Positions 32,534 to 43,372 of a DNA stretch of 64,000 nt are shown here, in pieces. This DNA is from Porphyra umbilicalis (Eukaryota > Rhodophyta > Bangiophyceae > Bangiales > Bangiaceae), in contig KV919058.1 in NCBI GenBank assembly GCA_002049455.2, forward strand, positions 33,371 through 97,370, in the 5' to 3' direction. Each line of letters opens with the position of its first letter. Position 1 is the first letter of the stretch. The notes under the pieces were generated by a model. The model worked only from the letters and a program-made list of their open reading frames with translations, ran no database searches and was not told the origin of the DNA. Made by a program: the position numbers and the translations under genes.

Positions 32534-33118
32534 CGGGGAGGCATACAGTGCTCTGATGGCGCTTGGGGGTGGTAGGGGGGGAGTCGGGGGTGGCGGTGTG
32601 CATGGCGACGGGGGGGCAGGACCTTGGGACACCATAGCGCCCGGGGAGAAGGGCGCGAGCAGTCGACGCGAGGTCCTGCGACAGTGACGGTGGGGAATGC
32701 GGGGACGAGGACGGCACACTGCGGAGGCCGCTGTGACCAGGCGACGAGGGCGGACCGCTCATTAAGAATATTCAGACCGTGTCTATCACAAATTTTAACC
32801 AATACGAAGCGATCGAGAGACCTCATCGGGGTCGATCGCATCGGACTGCGATCGAGTTGTGCTCACTTGTAAAGCAGGTTACCTTATAAGCGGGACACAT
32901 ATAAATGCGCAATGACTGTAGTTTCACCCCAGTGATTTGATATCGCAGCAGCGTGTGTGCCAGCTTACGTCCCCGAACGCCTACCGGAATCGGATTGCGG
33001 ACTTTCTGGGCTCGGATTTAGAAAGCAGTGGAGGATTGCGAGCGAGAATATGTGACGAGTCTCAGGGTGCTATTTAACGGTCGACGACCGGACGCTGTCG
33101 CATCTCGCCGCCACCGCG

Positions 33119-33240
33119 TCCCCCCCTCCCCCCCTCCCCCCCTCCCCCCCTTCCGCCCCCCGTCCTGCATCCACCGCCGTCGCTGTTGGTGCCGCCGACG
33201 ACTTCCGCCTTCCCCCCCCTTCACAGTCGACCGCTGCTAG
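33119..33240. repeat. C-tract block, inverted match to 37900-38040
   Basis: A run of CCCCCTCCCC units is followed by CATCCACCGCCGTCGCTGTT. The inverted counterpart near 37900-38040 is a much longer G-tract interrupted by single A bases, a strong G-quadruplex candidate. Confidence 0.75.
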
Positions 33241-34630
33241 TGCTGTCCGCGCTCTGGTGTGGTGAGCTGTGGTGTTCTTAGTAGTGGTGTGTCGAGCTCT
33301 TCCTACAGCCCTCTTGTCGCTATATCGCTCGGGCGCTGTTTCTCTACCCTGTTTCTGCTTCATCCTCTGCAGGTCACTCCCTGTCACGAATCGCAATCAA
33401 GGGAAGAGATGTGCGTGATGACAGCCTCGTCATACACAAGAACTCAAGTCCATGGACGAAAGTACGTACCAGCGTACAGAAAAAACACCTCAAGTCTGTC
33501 TCACTCTATAAGTCCTTTGAAGACCGCACTTTTTTTTGGAGAGACCAGAACTCCCCCGCTACGACCGCAAATGACAAGCAGCCCTCACACAAGAGATAGA
33601 GACCCCCCAAACCTTTTTACTGCAAGAAATGATACGCATTCTTCTGTAGAAAGCCCCGCAACGGCACACCTGTGTCGGACATATACGGCTCAGACGCTTT
33701 GTTTTCAGGCTTTCCGGCACACTGGGCGAGCCGCACGAGGTCACAGCACCGTTGCCGTCGCTGTCGCGCCTCCCGCGGTAGCAGTCGTAGGGTAGCGTGT
33801 TTGTGCCACTGCACCGGTGGCCGGAGCGGACTATTCGCTCCAGAAAACCGACGGCGCCGCCGGGGAGTCCTTTGTGGGGGGGGGCGGGGGGGGGGGGGGG
33901 GGATTGGGGGAGCAGTTGCTTTGCGTCGGCGGTGACGAGCGTCGCGCCGGCGGCGACAAGAGCCGCACTGCACTTCAGCGCGGCGGCTGACGCCGCCGGC
34001 GACGGGCGTGCTCCAACCGCCGACGTGGTCGCGTGCGCCGCACCCGCCGCGGCAAGCGGCGTCAGCGCTACGGCTGCACCCACCGCTGCCGGCGCCGGCG
34101 CTGCGATCGCAACCGTATCCGCCACAGCGCCTTTCCGTCTGACCCCAGTTGACAATCATTGACCCCAGATAGCAACCATACTGTAATGTGCGTTTTCCAC
34201 AGTGTCTACATATGAAGTGATTTATCTGATTTTTCAGAAGATGGCAAGAGACCACTTCATGCTCATATGACCGAGACGACAAAACTCGTTTGCCAAACTT
34301 CCACAGACCAACGCACTCGTCACCTCAATGGCTTTCCAACGGTGAAGGTTTAAAGTCGATCGGAGCACGTCCGGAGGAGAACCAGAAGCATCAGTGCATC
34401 CGCGCCCCAGAAAAAGAGGCGCCACGAATCAATCTCAATTGGGCAACTCCGGCCCTGGAGGCCCGATAGAGCGCCTGCGCCAGGCTTGCGCGCGTTCTGG
34501 TTGGCTTTTCTGCGGAAACCAAGCGTCGAACATGGCGCCCACCCCTCCATTCTCGCGGGACCGCCCTACGGTCTGACGAGCTTGTGGCCAAGCGGCCCCA
34601 GACCTTGCCTCCCCCACCCCCCTGCCAACC

Positions 34631-36493
34631 ATGGCTCCATCCCCCCCCCGGTGGTCGCGAGACTGCCCCGCGGCCGGCTGAGGCGTCCTTTTCTGGTGCC
34701 AAGCCAGGCAGAGCGCCGGTCATCGCCGAGCAACGGCCGCTAATTCTGGAGCTTTTAGCAGCTGGAAATACTGTGGTGGAGATTTCGGCTGTCACAGGTG
34801 TGACCTGCGGCGTCGCCCGGCACCTCAAGCAGAGCGGTGGCAAGAAGAGTCGCCCAGGCCCCTCTCCTTTTTTTTCGGTGGCGGAGGAGGAGTTGATGTT
34901 CCAGTTTCTACGTATGCGGGCTCTTATTGGACCGGGGCTGACGCGCGACGCGTTCTTGACGAGCTGTGAAGAGTACATCCTGACGCTGTCAGCCGCTAGC
35001 CAAGAGACGGCCAAGCTCTACTTTGGGGGAAAGACCAAGCTTGGTAAAGCCTTTTTTGAGCTGTTCATGCGTCGGTGGCCTGGGCTGAAGCGGTACCGCG
35101 TGGGGATGCTGGAGCAGGATTGTGCTGAGAACTCGCGACCGGAGGTCCTGGCTAAATGATACGTGGGTTTGGAGCAGTGCTGTGTTACCGGGACCTCGGC
35201 ATCAAATGTGGGCGGCAGATATTAAACATGGACGAGACGCACGTGCGCTCTCGTGACCTGACGATCGGCGACCGGACACACAATGTGGCGCCCAAGGACC
35301 TGAACAAGCCCGAGGTCGTGTTCCCCTCAACTGGCGCGGCCGCGTCTGGCTGCACTGCGGCTTTCACGGTGTCGCCTAGCGGCGTTGCCGCCCCGTACTT
35401 TTGCGTGGTTGACGGGGCAGCGAGTGGCCACGCCTTTGTCGTGGTAACCGACAATGGCAAGAAGCGGTACGTGCCCCTGGCGGCGCGCCTGCCCGAGGGC
35501 TCCGTCATTACGCGTCGTCGCCCGCCGGGTTTTGACAAGGGCATTTTCAACACGTACGCGTCCCACTTCTGTGTGTTTGCTGCTGGCTACTACCCTGACG
35601 AGAACAAGCTGCTGTCGGTGGACGGTGCTAAAGTCCACCTTTCCGCGCCGGGGCTGATCGAGCTGCTCAAGTCCAAGGTGAATGTTATTGCCGAGCCATC
35701 GAAGCTCAGCCATCTTATCTAGGCCCTGAACACGCCGAAACTGTTCGGGCGATTCCGGCCGGCCGCTCGCCGCTGCATCCGCGAACGGGCGACTGACTGC
35801 GTTGAGGCGAGCCAGCGATTCGACGTGCTAGACCTCATGGACTGTGTCAACGAGGCAGCAGGCGACTCGTTCACCCCAGCCAGCTTGGCGTCCGCCTTCC
35901 GGCGCGTGGGAATGTGTCCGATAGACCCTACGCGCGTGTCGGTCGAGGCGCTGAGTAAAGGCGCCGCCCGGCCAGTGTTGGACGTTGACCTCGCATTTTT
36001 TAAGGCGCGGCTCATTCCTGTCACGCACAAGGAGCTGGGCGCGTTGATCGTCGCCAACGGGACTCTATCCACGGCTGGGCGGCCGGTGGTACTCACGGCG
36101 CCGGAGATTTTGTCGGCTCTGCAGACGCTCGATGCGGAGAAGGAGCGGAAGGCAGAGGCCCAAAAGGTGAGCCGCCAGCTCCGGGAGAAGCGCGCCGCCG
36201 GGCTTAAGGCCCAGCGGGACGCAAGGACTGTGGCAGCTGAGCAGACGCGGGCCCGCAAGGTGTGGACGGCGATGTGCGACGATGCTTTGCAGGAAGCGCA
36301 GGCACGTCATCTGACGGCCGTCTCCGAACGCAAACGGGCAAATCGGCGGCGGGCGGCCAAGCAACGGCGGCGCGTGCAAGCGTTAGGGCGGCCATTGCCG
36401 ATGCGCGAGGCGTGGCACCTCGCCAGTTCAGAGGCGGACGCCATGGGGTTGTGGAAACTGACATGGGGGAGCCCCGCTAACCTGCTTCTGTAA
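34631..36493 (+). pseudogene. Decayed pogo-like transposase
   Basis: The likely start is the ATG at 34631, with a frame slip in the following C-run. An N-terminal helix-turn-helix (IAEQRPLILELLAAG ... ITGV-like) is followed by FRMRAL-type helices. A frameshift lies near 35157. The first Asp is in LNMDETHVRS and the second in LLSVDGAKVHL. A TAG at 35720-35722 then interrupts an otherwise continuous frame, and the expected third Asp is Asn in ALNTPKLFGRFRP. The C-terminal part (AFRRVGMCPIDPTRV, then a Lys/Arg/Glu-rich helical tail) is intact to 36493. Two breaks plus loss of a catalytic residue make activity very unlikely. It is a different lineage from the 29.7- and 43.9-kb copies and closer in layout to 49239-50884. 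Confidence 0.82.
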
Positions 36494-37973
36494 GACGCCG
36501 GTTCTCTTCGGTCTCGTGTGCCTTTTTTCATAGTCTCGTGTTTCAAATGCGTTGGACGCTCCTTCCCGGATCCCCTTTTCGACAACGGGCGCTTCACGCA
36601 ATTATCTCAAGCCCTTAGATGATCTGCCTCTCTCTCTATTCGCACCCACATGCATCGATGCAGATGACAGCGCCCGCGCTTCCGCAACCACCCCCTCTCC
36701 ACATCTGCTGACACGGGGTCGCTCTTTGTTCCCATTATCAGTGACCGGTCTTTTTTTTTTTGTCATCGATGACGACGGCTGGCGTGTCACGCTCGTGCCC
36801 GCCCCCCTCCGCCGCCAGGGCGTAAGAAATAACGCTGACAGCCACAGTGTTCCCCCCCTTCCCATCGAGGGGGGTGGTTTCGAGAGTGAAGTGGGAGGTC
36901 GGCGGCAAGAAGTCGATGTGCGATGCTGACTGGTTTTCTTCAGTTTTCTGAGAGCCAACACCTTGTGCGAATCAAATACGCAACCGCAACTACTTGGTCA
37001 ACAGTGAGTGGATCATCTGTTTTCATGTGAGAATGTGATGGTTGCTATCTGGGGTACCCCCCCAAATAGACCCACATACCTGTGGCAGGGAAAATAGAAG
37101 CGCCGTAAGCAGAAAAAAATACCGCTGAGCTCGTGAGGTGACCAGGTCTCCAACGGTGTGCTTTACGTCAACAACAGGCCGCGTAATCGTAATAAAAAAT
37201 GAATGGTTGTTATCTGGGGTCAGACGGATACACCCACCGCCCCGTTGCCGACCCCACAGCCCGCACGGGCCCACCGCCAGAAGGGCCCGAGCGTGGGCGG
37301 GTGGGGGGGGGGGGGGGCAGGGCACGGAGGCGGAAATGCGCTCAGACGGCGCGCGCGCGGGGGCGGTGGCAGCCGACGCCGACAGCCAGGGCAGCATGCC
37401 GCCATCGCCGGTGGGCGTCCACCTGTGCACATTATTCGGAGGCCGCTGCCAGTAAGTTGGTATGGCTGATGCTTTTCAAACTTGTTCACCATGAAATCTC
37501 CTCCTTTGGTCAGCTGTCACCGTCCTTGCTCCTTATCCGTGCGGCATCACAAGATCTCGCTCACGAGGCTGAAGACGTAGCCTCACTGTCCTTGCATCTC
37601 TCCAGATTTCGTCAGTCATAAATCGGGTGCTGTCGAGAATCGGGCGGATCGGATGCCCATGATCGATACGAATGCGGAAGTGGGCATCAACGGGTGGGAC
37701 GTGCTGCGCTTCGTGCTCCGTTTTTTCTTCTGATGACCCGAGGGCCACCCTCTGATACTTCTACAAAGTTTGGGGTCGCTTGATGTACATGCGCCGAAAC
37801 CAGGGCCGTTTTTCCATAGGACTAATAAGATGAGATAGACTTTAGTCACTTTATTTTCTATGCGTCAAGAGCTAAACAACAGAACAGTTACAAGACAGCA
37901 CCCGACGAGTGCGGGGAAATGAAGGGCAGGGGGGGTCTTCTGTGGCAGTAACAGCGACGGCGGGGGATGCAGG

Positions 37974-38036
37974 ACGGGGGGGGGGGAGGGGGGGGGGGGA
38001 GGGGGGGGGGGGGAGGGGGGGGGGGGGAGGGGGGGA
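37974..38036 (+). repeat. Long G-tract with A interruptions
   Basis: Blocks of 8-13 G separated by single A bases are present. They are capable of forming quadruplex structures and prone to sequencing error. Confidence 0.85.
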
Positions 38037-38689
38037 GGCGCCTCCTGCGTCGAGATGTACAGTCTGACGCCACGTTGTGTAATTTCAAGTGAAATTTTAA
38101 GACCCTCTCACTGACGCTTTCCTGCGCGTCTTTCATGTAACGTGAAATTCTTACGCCGTATTACAAACGTGGCTCACTCTGAGTGGAGCACGTCACCTGG
38201 AGGTGAAATCACCGTCGTCGTAGGCCGTCATCTGTCCGTCGTGGTGACATCGACAGGAGATCGCACGGGTCGATGCAGCAACGAGTACCCAGGACTGTCG
38301 AGAAATTCCCGGCTATGATCGGTGGGATGTCCGTCTGTCAAGCTACTGTCAGGTCTAAATGGTTGCTGTTCACGGACGGGGAAACGCCCTCGACGCCCTT
38401 CTGACGGCCTGACGCCCATCCGAAGAGAAAGGAAAGACGTAATTCTTCTCTTCGAATGACTGCATACCCCCACTCCTGCGACTCCCTAGGCGGACGCGGT
38501 GGCGGCGAGATGCGGATCGTCGACAGCGTCCGGTCGTCGACCGTTAAATATCACCCTGGGACTCGTCACATATTCTCGCTGGCAATCCACCACCGCTTTC
38601 CAAATCCGAACCAAGATATTCTGCACTCCGATTCCGGCGTTCAGGGACGTGAACTGGCACACACTTTGCTGCGATCTCAAATCACACTG

Positions 38690-40709
38690 TGGTGGAATTA
38701 CCAGCGCAGCCCCTCAACCTCGAATCTGACTCCCAGCCGACAAGATCAACCTCTGCTGGTCTCTGGCACGAAACGAGCCGCTGCCAAACCACATTGGCTG
38801 GTTGCCCGCCGTGGCTCCATCAACACAGCGCAGGGCTTTTAAATGCGAAGGTCACGCGAGGCCTGCATGCACTCGGAAACCAGGCGCCCGCATAAAGTCC
38901 ATAGAAAGTGGGGTTGTGGATGACACGGTGCGAGTTTCGAAGCACGTGTCTCCAGAAAGCGTCACTTGTGGTGTCACTGTTGCAAAGTTTGGAGTGCTGG
39001 GTTCTTTGTCAAACGACTGTACAGCCGTTCTCGCAAAAACCTCGCACGCCAACTGTTGCACCACTCTCACAAATCAGCCTTTACGGGGTCGCAGAGGCCG
39101 ATTTGTCAGAGTGGTGCAACAGTTGGCGTGCGAGGTTTTTGAGAGAACGGCTGTTCAAGTGCGATCCGTGCAAAACCTTGTTGCAAACCACTTGTATTGA
39201 AAATCGGGCCACAGGGTACTGTGAGGGGGGTGCCTACAAGTTCTTCAAGTCCAAACCGTGCTCTTTTGCTCCTTGCGTGCGCTCACGCTTTGAGGAGCAC
39301 TGCGCTTGCCCGGGCAGCGGTGGGGCATGCGGGCCGCGGCTCGTGTGGCGCGGCGCACCGCGCCACAGCGAACGCCAATTAAAAGTAGTTCAAATAAACA
39401 TGAAAGTATCGACAACTTTTCAGAAGCTTGTTAAAAGTGCACTGGTGTGGTCATCCGCGGTCGTGATGCGCACTGGTAGTGAAAGTGGCCATTTGCATTT
39501 TTTGCGCGGCAGGCGCGGGCGGATTGTTGATGTTCTTGTCCGAACCCCCCCCCCAATGAGTCGCGGCCGAGACGCGGTCGGGTCCGAGCCGGCGTGCGCG
39601 CCCGCCGCGGCGCGCCGCGCGCCGCCGCTGCGCCGCGCCGCGCAACCGCCCGCCGCCACCGTGGGGCGCCCGTGGCGCGGGGCGACCCTGAGCACGACAC
39701 GCAGCGTCGACCATGCTCTGCGGGGCGGGGGCTGGGACGGGGTGGGTGATGGGTAGGCGTTGGGCGCTGTGGCGCGCCGGCGCGCCGCGCGTGGCAAGGT
39801 GTCCGTCGCGCGCAGCGACGCCCGACTCGCCCGCGCGTGGCGGCACCGCGTGCGCACGCTCCCCGGCGTCGCGGTGTGTGGCGTGCGGCCGTGCGCCACT
39901 GGGCCAAACGTCGGCGGTCCAAGCGCATCAAGCGTGGGGCGTGCGCCCTGCCGGGGTGGGGCTCTGCCGCGGCGGCCGTCACGGCTGCTCGTGCGCCGGG
40001 GGGCTGTCGCCACGGGCAACGACGGGAGCCCGCGGGGCGCCGGCACCCGTCGCGCCGCACGTCGCCGACGGCGCTTGTGTGCGAGGCGACGTGCGCCCTC
40101 TGCGTGGCGGCCAAACCCGACCGACGTCGGACCGCGGGGCAGACGGCTGACGGTCGACGGTCGCGGCGCGCGCGGGCGGCGCTGCGGTCGACGTTGCCGC
40201 CCCGCCGCCCCGTGGCGGTGCGCAGCGGCGTCTGTCACGCCGCGTCCCTGTTCTGTGATTCTGCACTGGCGATGGCGCAGAAAACGCAGTTTGACAGATT
40301 GTGGGAGCGCTGGCGCCGGGGCGGCCCGTCCCGTGGTGGGCCTCGCGCCGCACTCGAAACGCAGGCGGGGAGGCGTCCCGAAGCGCTGGTGAGGGCGCAG
40401 CGGCGGGGCGGCGGCGTTTCCTCCTCCTCCTCATGTGGTCGGACCGGTGGCGCCCGGCTGGCCGTCGGGCGCCGGCCGCCACACGCTCCGCGCGGCGGGC
40501 CACCCGTCACGGGCAGGTTTCGGGTCCCGGCGCTGGACTTGACGGCACCCCCCGTCGTCGTTGCGGCGACGCGCAGCGCCGGGCGGTGACCCGCCGCCGA
40601 TGTCATCTTGGGTTTTCTCACGTCCCCCACCCCCCCCCCCCCCCCCTTCCCCCAATCCCCCCCCGGGACCCCCGCCGCACGCTGGGTGCGGCCACGCGTC
40701 GGGCGCGCC
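38690..40709. other. Repeat patchwork and GC-rich upstream region
   Basis: 38699-38830 matches, inverted, short segments at 27489-27537 and 26495-26550, indicating fragments of an older repeat. FB133 copy 2 is at 39022-39153. 39160-39320 matches the right end of the 47217 element. 39560-40700 is GC-rich and probably upstream DNA of the 40710 gene. Confidence 0.5.
39022..39153. mobile_element. Foldback MITE FB133, copy 2
   Basis: It is a 132-bp near-perfect hairpin with the same arms as 27690-27822 (CAGCCGTTCTCGCAAAAACC ... GGTTTTTGAGAGAACGGCTG). TA is present on the left (39020-39021); the right flank is TT. Confidence 0.88.
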
Positions 40710-42632
40710 ATGGCCCTCTCCGTCGGCACCCTCAACGCCGGCATCAACGCAACGATGCTCGCCGTGCACGTGGTGCTCGTGCTGCTCGCCGAACACGTCT
40801 ACGTGCTCGTCAGCCGCATGCAGCTGCACCGCCACGGGGCGACGGCGGCAACCGACGTGTCGCACTTGCACCTCAGCCACTGGGCGGGCGTCGGGCTGCG
40901 GCGCCTGTGGCGGCGCCGTGGGCGGCGGTCGGGCAAGACGGGGCGGGGGGGCGGCGTCGCGCCAGATGCGCTGGATGGCACTGGGAGCGCCAAAGGCGAC
41001 GCCGAGTCGCCGGCCGTGGTCGTTGCCGCCGCAGACGACGGGTGGGCGACCGCGGCCGCCGACGGCGCGCCCGCGTCCGCCGACCCCTCCCCCCCCGGCC
41101 CGTGTGCATGCCCTCCCCCCCCCCTTGACCCCCCCCCCCTCCCCACGGCCGTGACGACGCGCGCGCAGCACCTGTCAGCGGCGTGGATTGTGGCCCTCAC
41201 CGCCGCCCTCGTGGCCCTCATCCCCGCCGAGCTGCTGCTCGAGACGGGCCTCGAGGCGCGCCGCGACTGCACGCCCTCCCCCACAACCGTCGTCGACGGC
41301 GTGTGCGCGGCGCCGTGGGACAATGAAGCCGACGTGCCCGTCTCGACGGCGGCGGTGCTGACGGCGCGCCTCGACTGGGTCGACGCTGCCTGGGCCGCGG
41401 TCCCCGAAGGCGCGTCCAAGCGGATGAACCCGGCCGAGGTGCGCTCTGCCGATGCAGTAGCGGGGGGGCGCCGCGCCCTCGCCGCCGACTGCCGCCTCAC
41501 CGCCGCCCCGTGCGACGCTGTGGCGGGCGGCTGCGGGGCGGTGGTCGTGCAAAACACGGGTGGGCCGTCGGGCTTTGTGGCCGTGCGCAGCAGCTTAATG
41601 CCCAACGGGACTGGGGGGGGGCGGGGGGGGGGGGCACCGCCTTTGGCAACCTCGTCCTGACGAGCACGTTTTTGTTTTGGGAGGCGCCCGCCGCCGCGGC
41701 GCGGCGGTCGGCGGCACCCGACGGCGGGCGCTACCGCATCGCCGCGGGCGGGGTGGAGGTCGTCCTCGGCGCCACCGACACGCGGCGGCTCCTTGCCGCC
41801 TACCGCTCCCGGTCGACGGACCCCCTCACCTTCCCCGTCACGCCCGCCGCCAATGGCCGCGTCTACGCACTCGATTGCGCTACCGACGGCCTCACAGGCC
41901 GGGACCTCGCGCACGCGCTGAGCTTGTACCGGGGGATGCAGCTCGGCTCGCCCGGCGTGCTCACCTTTACGCCCGAAGCCGAGGTGCAGGCGCTGCCGCC
42001 GCCCCTGACCATCGACGAGGCGCTGCGGGCGGTGTTTGCGTTAAAGGCCGACGACTTTCGGTCGACGTGTGGGGGGGCGGTGCCCGTGTACACGGCGTGT
42101 GGGGCGATGGATTGGGGCAAGGCCGTGCCCCTGGTGGGGGTTGCAAGCCTGCTGGTGGCCGCGTGGCTCGCCGCCGCCGTGGCGGGGGGGGGGGTCCCCC
42201 GCACCGTCCGCGTGCCGACCGACGCGGCGGCGTGGCGGGCGCTGGCGGTGGGGGGGGGGGAGGGGGGGGGGGCGCCCCCCCGGCGGCGGCGGCGGCAGCG
42301 GCGGTGGCGGCGACGGCGGCAAGGCGGGTGGCGGCTCCCCCGCGTCGGCCGCCCGCAGCGCGTCGCCCGCGTCGACGTCAGAGGCGAGCGACGGGGGCGG
42401 GGGGTGGCCGCCGCCGCCCGTGGCGCCGCCCCCGCCACCGCCGGCGGGGGACGGCGGGGCCGACACGGGCGGCCCGCGGGGTCTGCGCGGCGCCTCACCG
42501 CCGTCGCCGCGCGGCAGCAGCGGCGGCGGCGGCGGCGCGGCGGCCGCCGACCGCTGGTGGTCGCCACGCGCGCGCGGGGCGCCGGCGCCGCGCGCGACGC
42601 CGCACGGCACGGTGTATGTGGTGCTCGACTGA
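40710..42632 (+). CDS. Membrane protein of unknown function, three predicted TM segments
   Basis: The start is the ATG at 40710 (GCGCCATGG), the stop TGA at 42630-42632. I do not recognise the family. Visible features are TM1 near residues 12-33 (MLAVHVVLVLLAEHVYVLV), a basic then Pro/Ala-rich linker, TM2 (WIVALTAALVALIPAELLL), a large Cys-containing ectodomain with NGRVYALDCATDGLTGRD and ADDFRSTCGG, TM3 (VPLVGVASLLVAAWLAAAV) and a Gly/Ser/Pro tail ending HGTVYVVLD. The frame changes at the G12 run near 41630 and changes back at the G-tracts near 42250, so the first and last parts share one frame. Either homopolymer miscalls or small introns explain this. One gene is the simplest reading. Confidence 0.65.
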
Positions 42633-43241
42633 CGCGCGGTCGCGGTCACGGCGGGCGGCGCGCGGGGGGACCGTGCGGCCGGGCGTCGTGCTCTCTTCTT
42701 TGTTATTTACTTTTGCTACTCCTCACAGCGTGAGCCGCTGTCCGACGGCGCGGGCGGCTCGTGCCCCCGCCCGACTGATAGACACAAGACAATTTAGGCA
42801 CGGTGTCGCCGGGCCTGGCCTCCCGATGTGCCACACCCGGCTGTGGGTCGGCTGGCGCCTGCTGGTGGGAGCCGCATGGCGTCGGCCAAAGTCAGCGCGC
42901 GCCGTGTCCAAATCGCCCCCTGCGCGGCATTGTGCCATTGCGTTGTCGCTGTCCCGCCGTGCTCGCCGACCGCGCCCCCCTCGCACACGGAGTGGCCGTG
43001 CTGGTGGCGGAGATGAGCAGGCAGGTGCTCGAGGTCCAGCTGGATGCTGCCATGAACAGAGAGAGCGACGAACATCGCGAGCGTTGCCTCTGTGTAGTAA
43101 GGAAAGAAGAGTTGAGTTGTGCTCGCTGCCCCCGAGACGCTGTCGCCCTCGCAGCCAAGTGCTCCATCTGTCCCAGGTCCTTGTGGCGTCCCTGGGCTTA
43201 CGCTCCATGTACTCACTTCTCTATCCAAAGGAAGCACTGTA

Positions 43242-43305
43242 CAGCCGTTCTCGCAAAAACCTCGCACGTCAACTGTCGCACCACTCTGACAAATCGGCCT
43301 TCACG
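43242..43305. repeat. FB133 left half only
   Basis: TA at 43240-43241 is followed by CAGCCGTTCTCGCAAAAACC through AAATCGGCCTTCACGGGGTC. The returning arm is absent. Confidence 0.8.
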
Positions 43306-43372
43306 GGGTCTGTACACTCCAGCTTCGCTCCGGCTGTCGAATAGTTCCGGGCTCCGTCAGTCCCGTCAAGTA

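Larger units (their letters stand above)
32930..38689 (+). mobile_element. Candidate 5.8-kb element with ~190-bp terminal inverted repeats
   Basis: The left end (CAGTGATTTGATATCGCAGC, then GTGTGTGCCAG and GAACGCC) is repeated in inverted form at the right end (38689 back to about 38492). Similarity covers about 190 bp, followed on both sides by a C- or G-run and a CGTCCTGCATCCACCGCCG-like block. A decayed pogo-like transposase lies inside. TA flanks are not evident, so the exact ends are provisional. Confidence 0.7.

Noticed and set aside
34584-34630. A GTG start at 34584 for the decayed pogo-like transposase
   Set aside because: It is not a plausible eukaryotic start. An ATG at 34631 followed by a C-run frame slip fits better.
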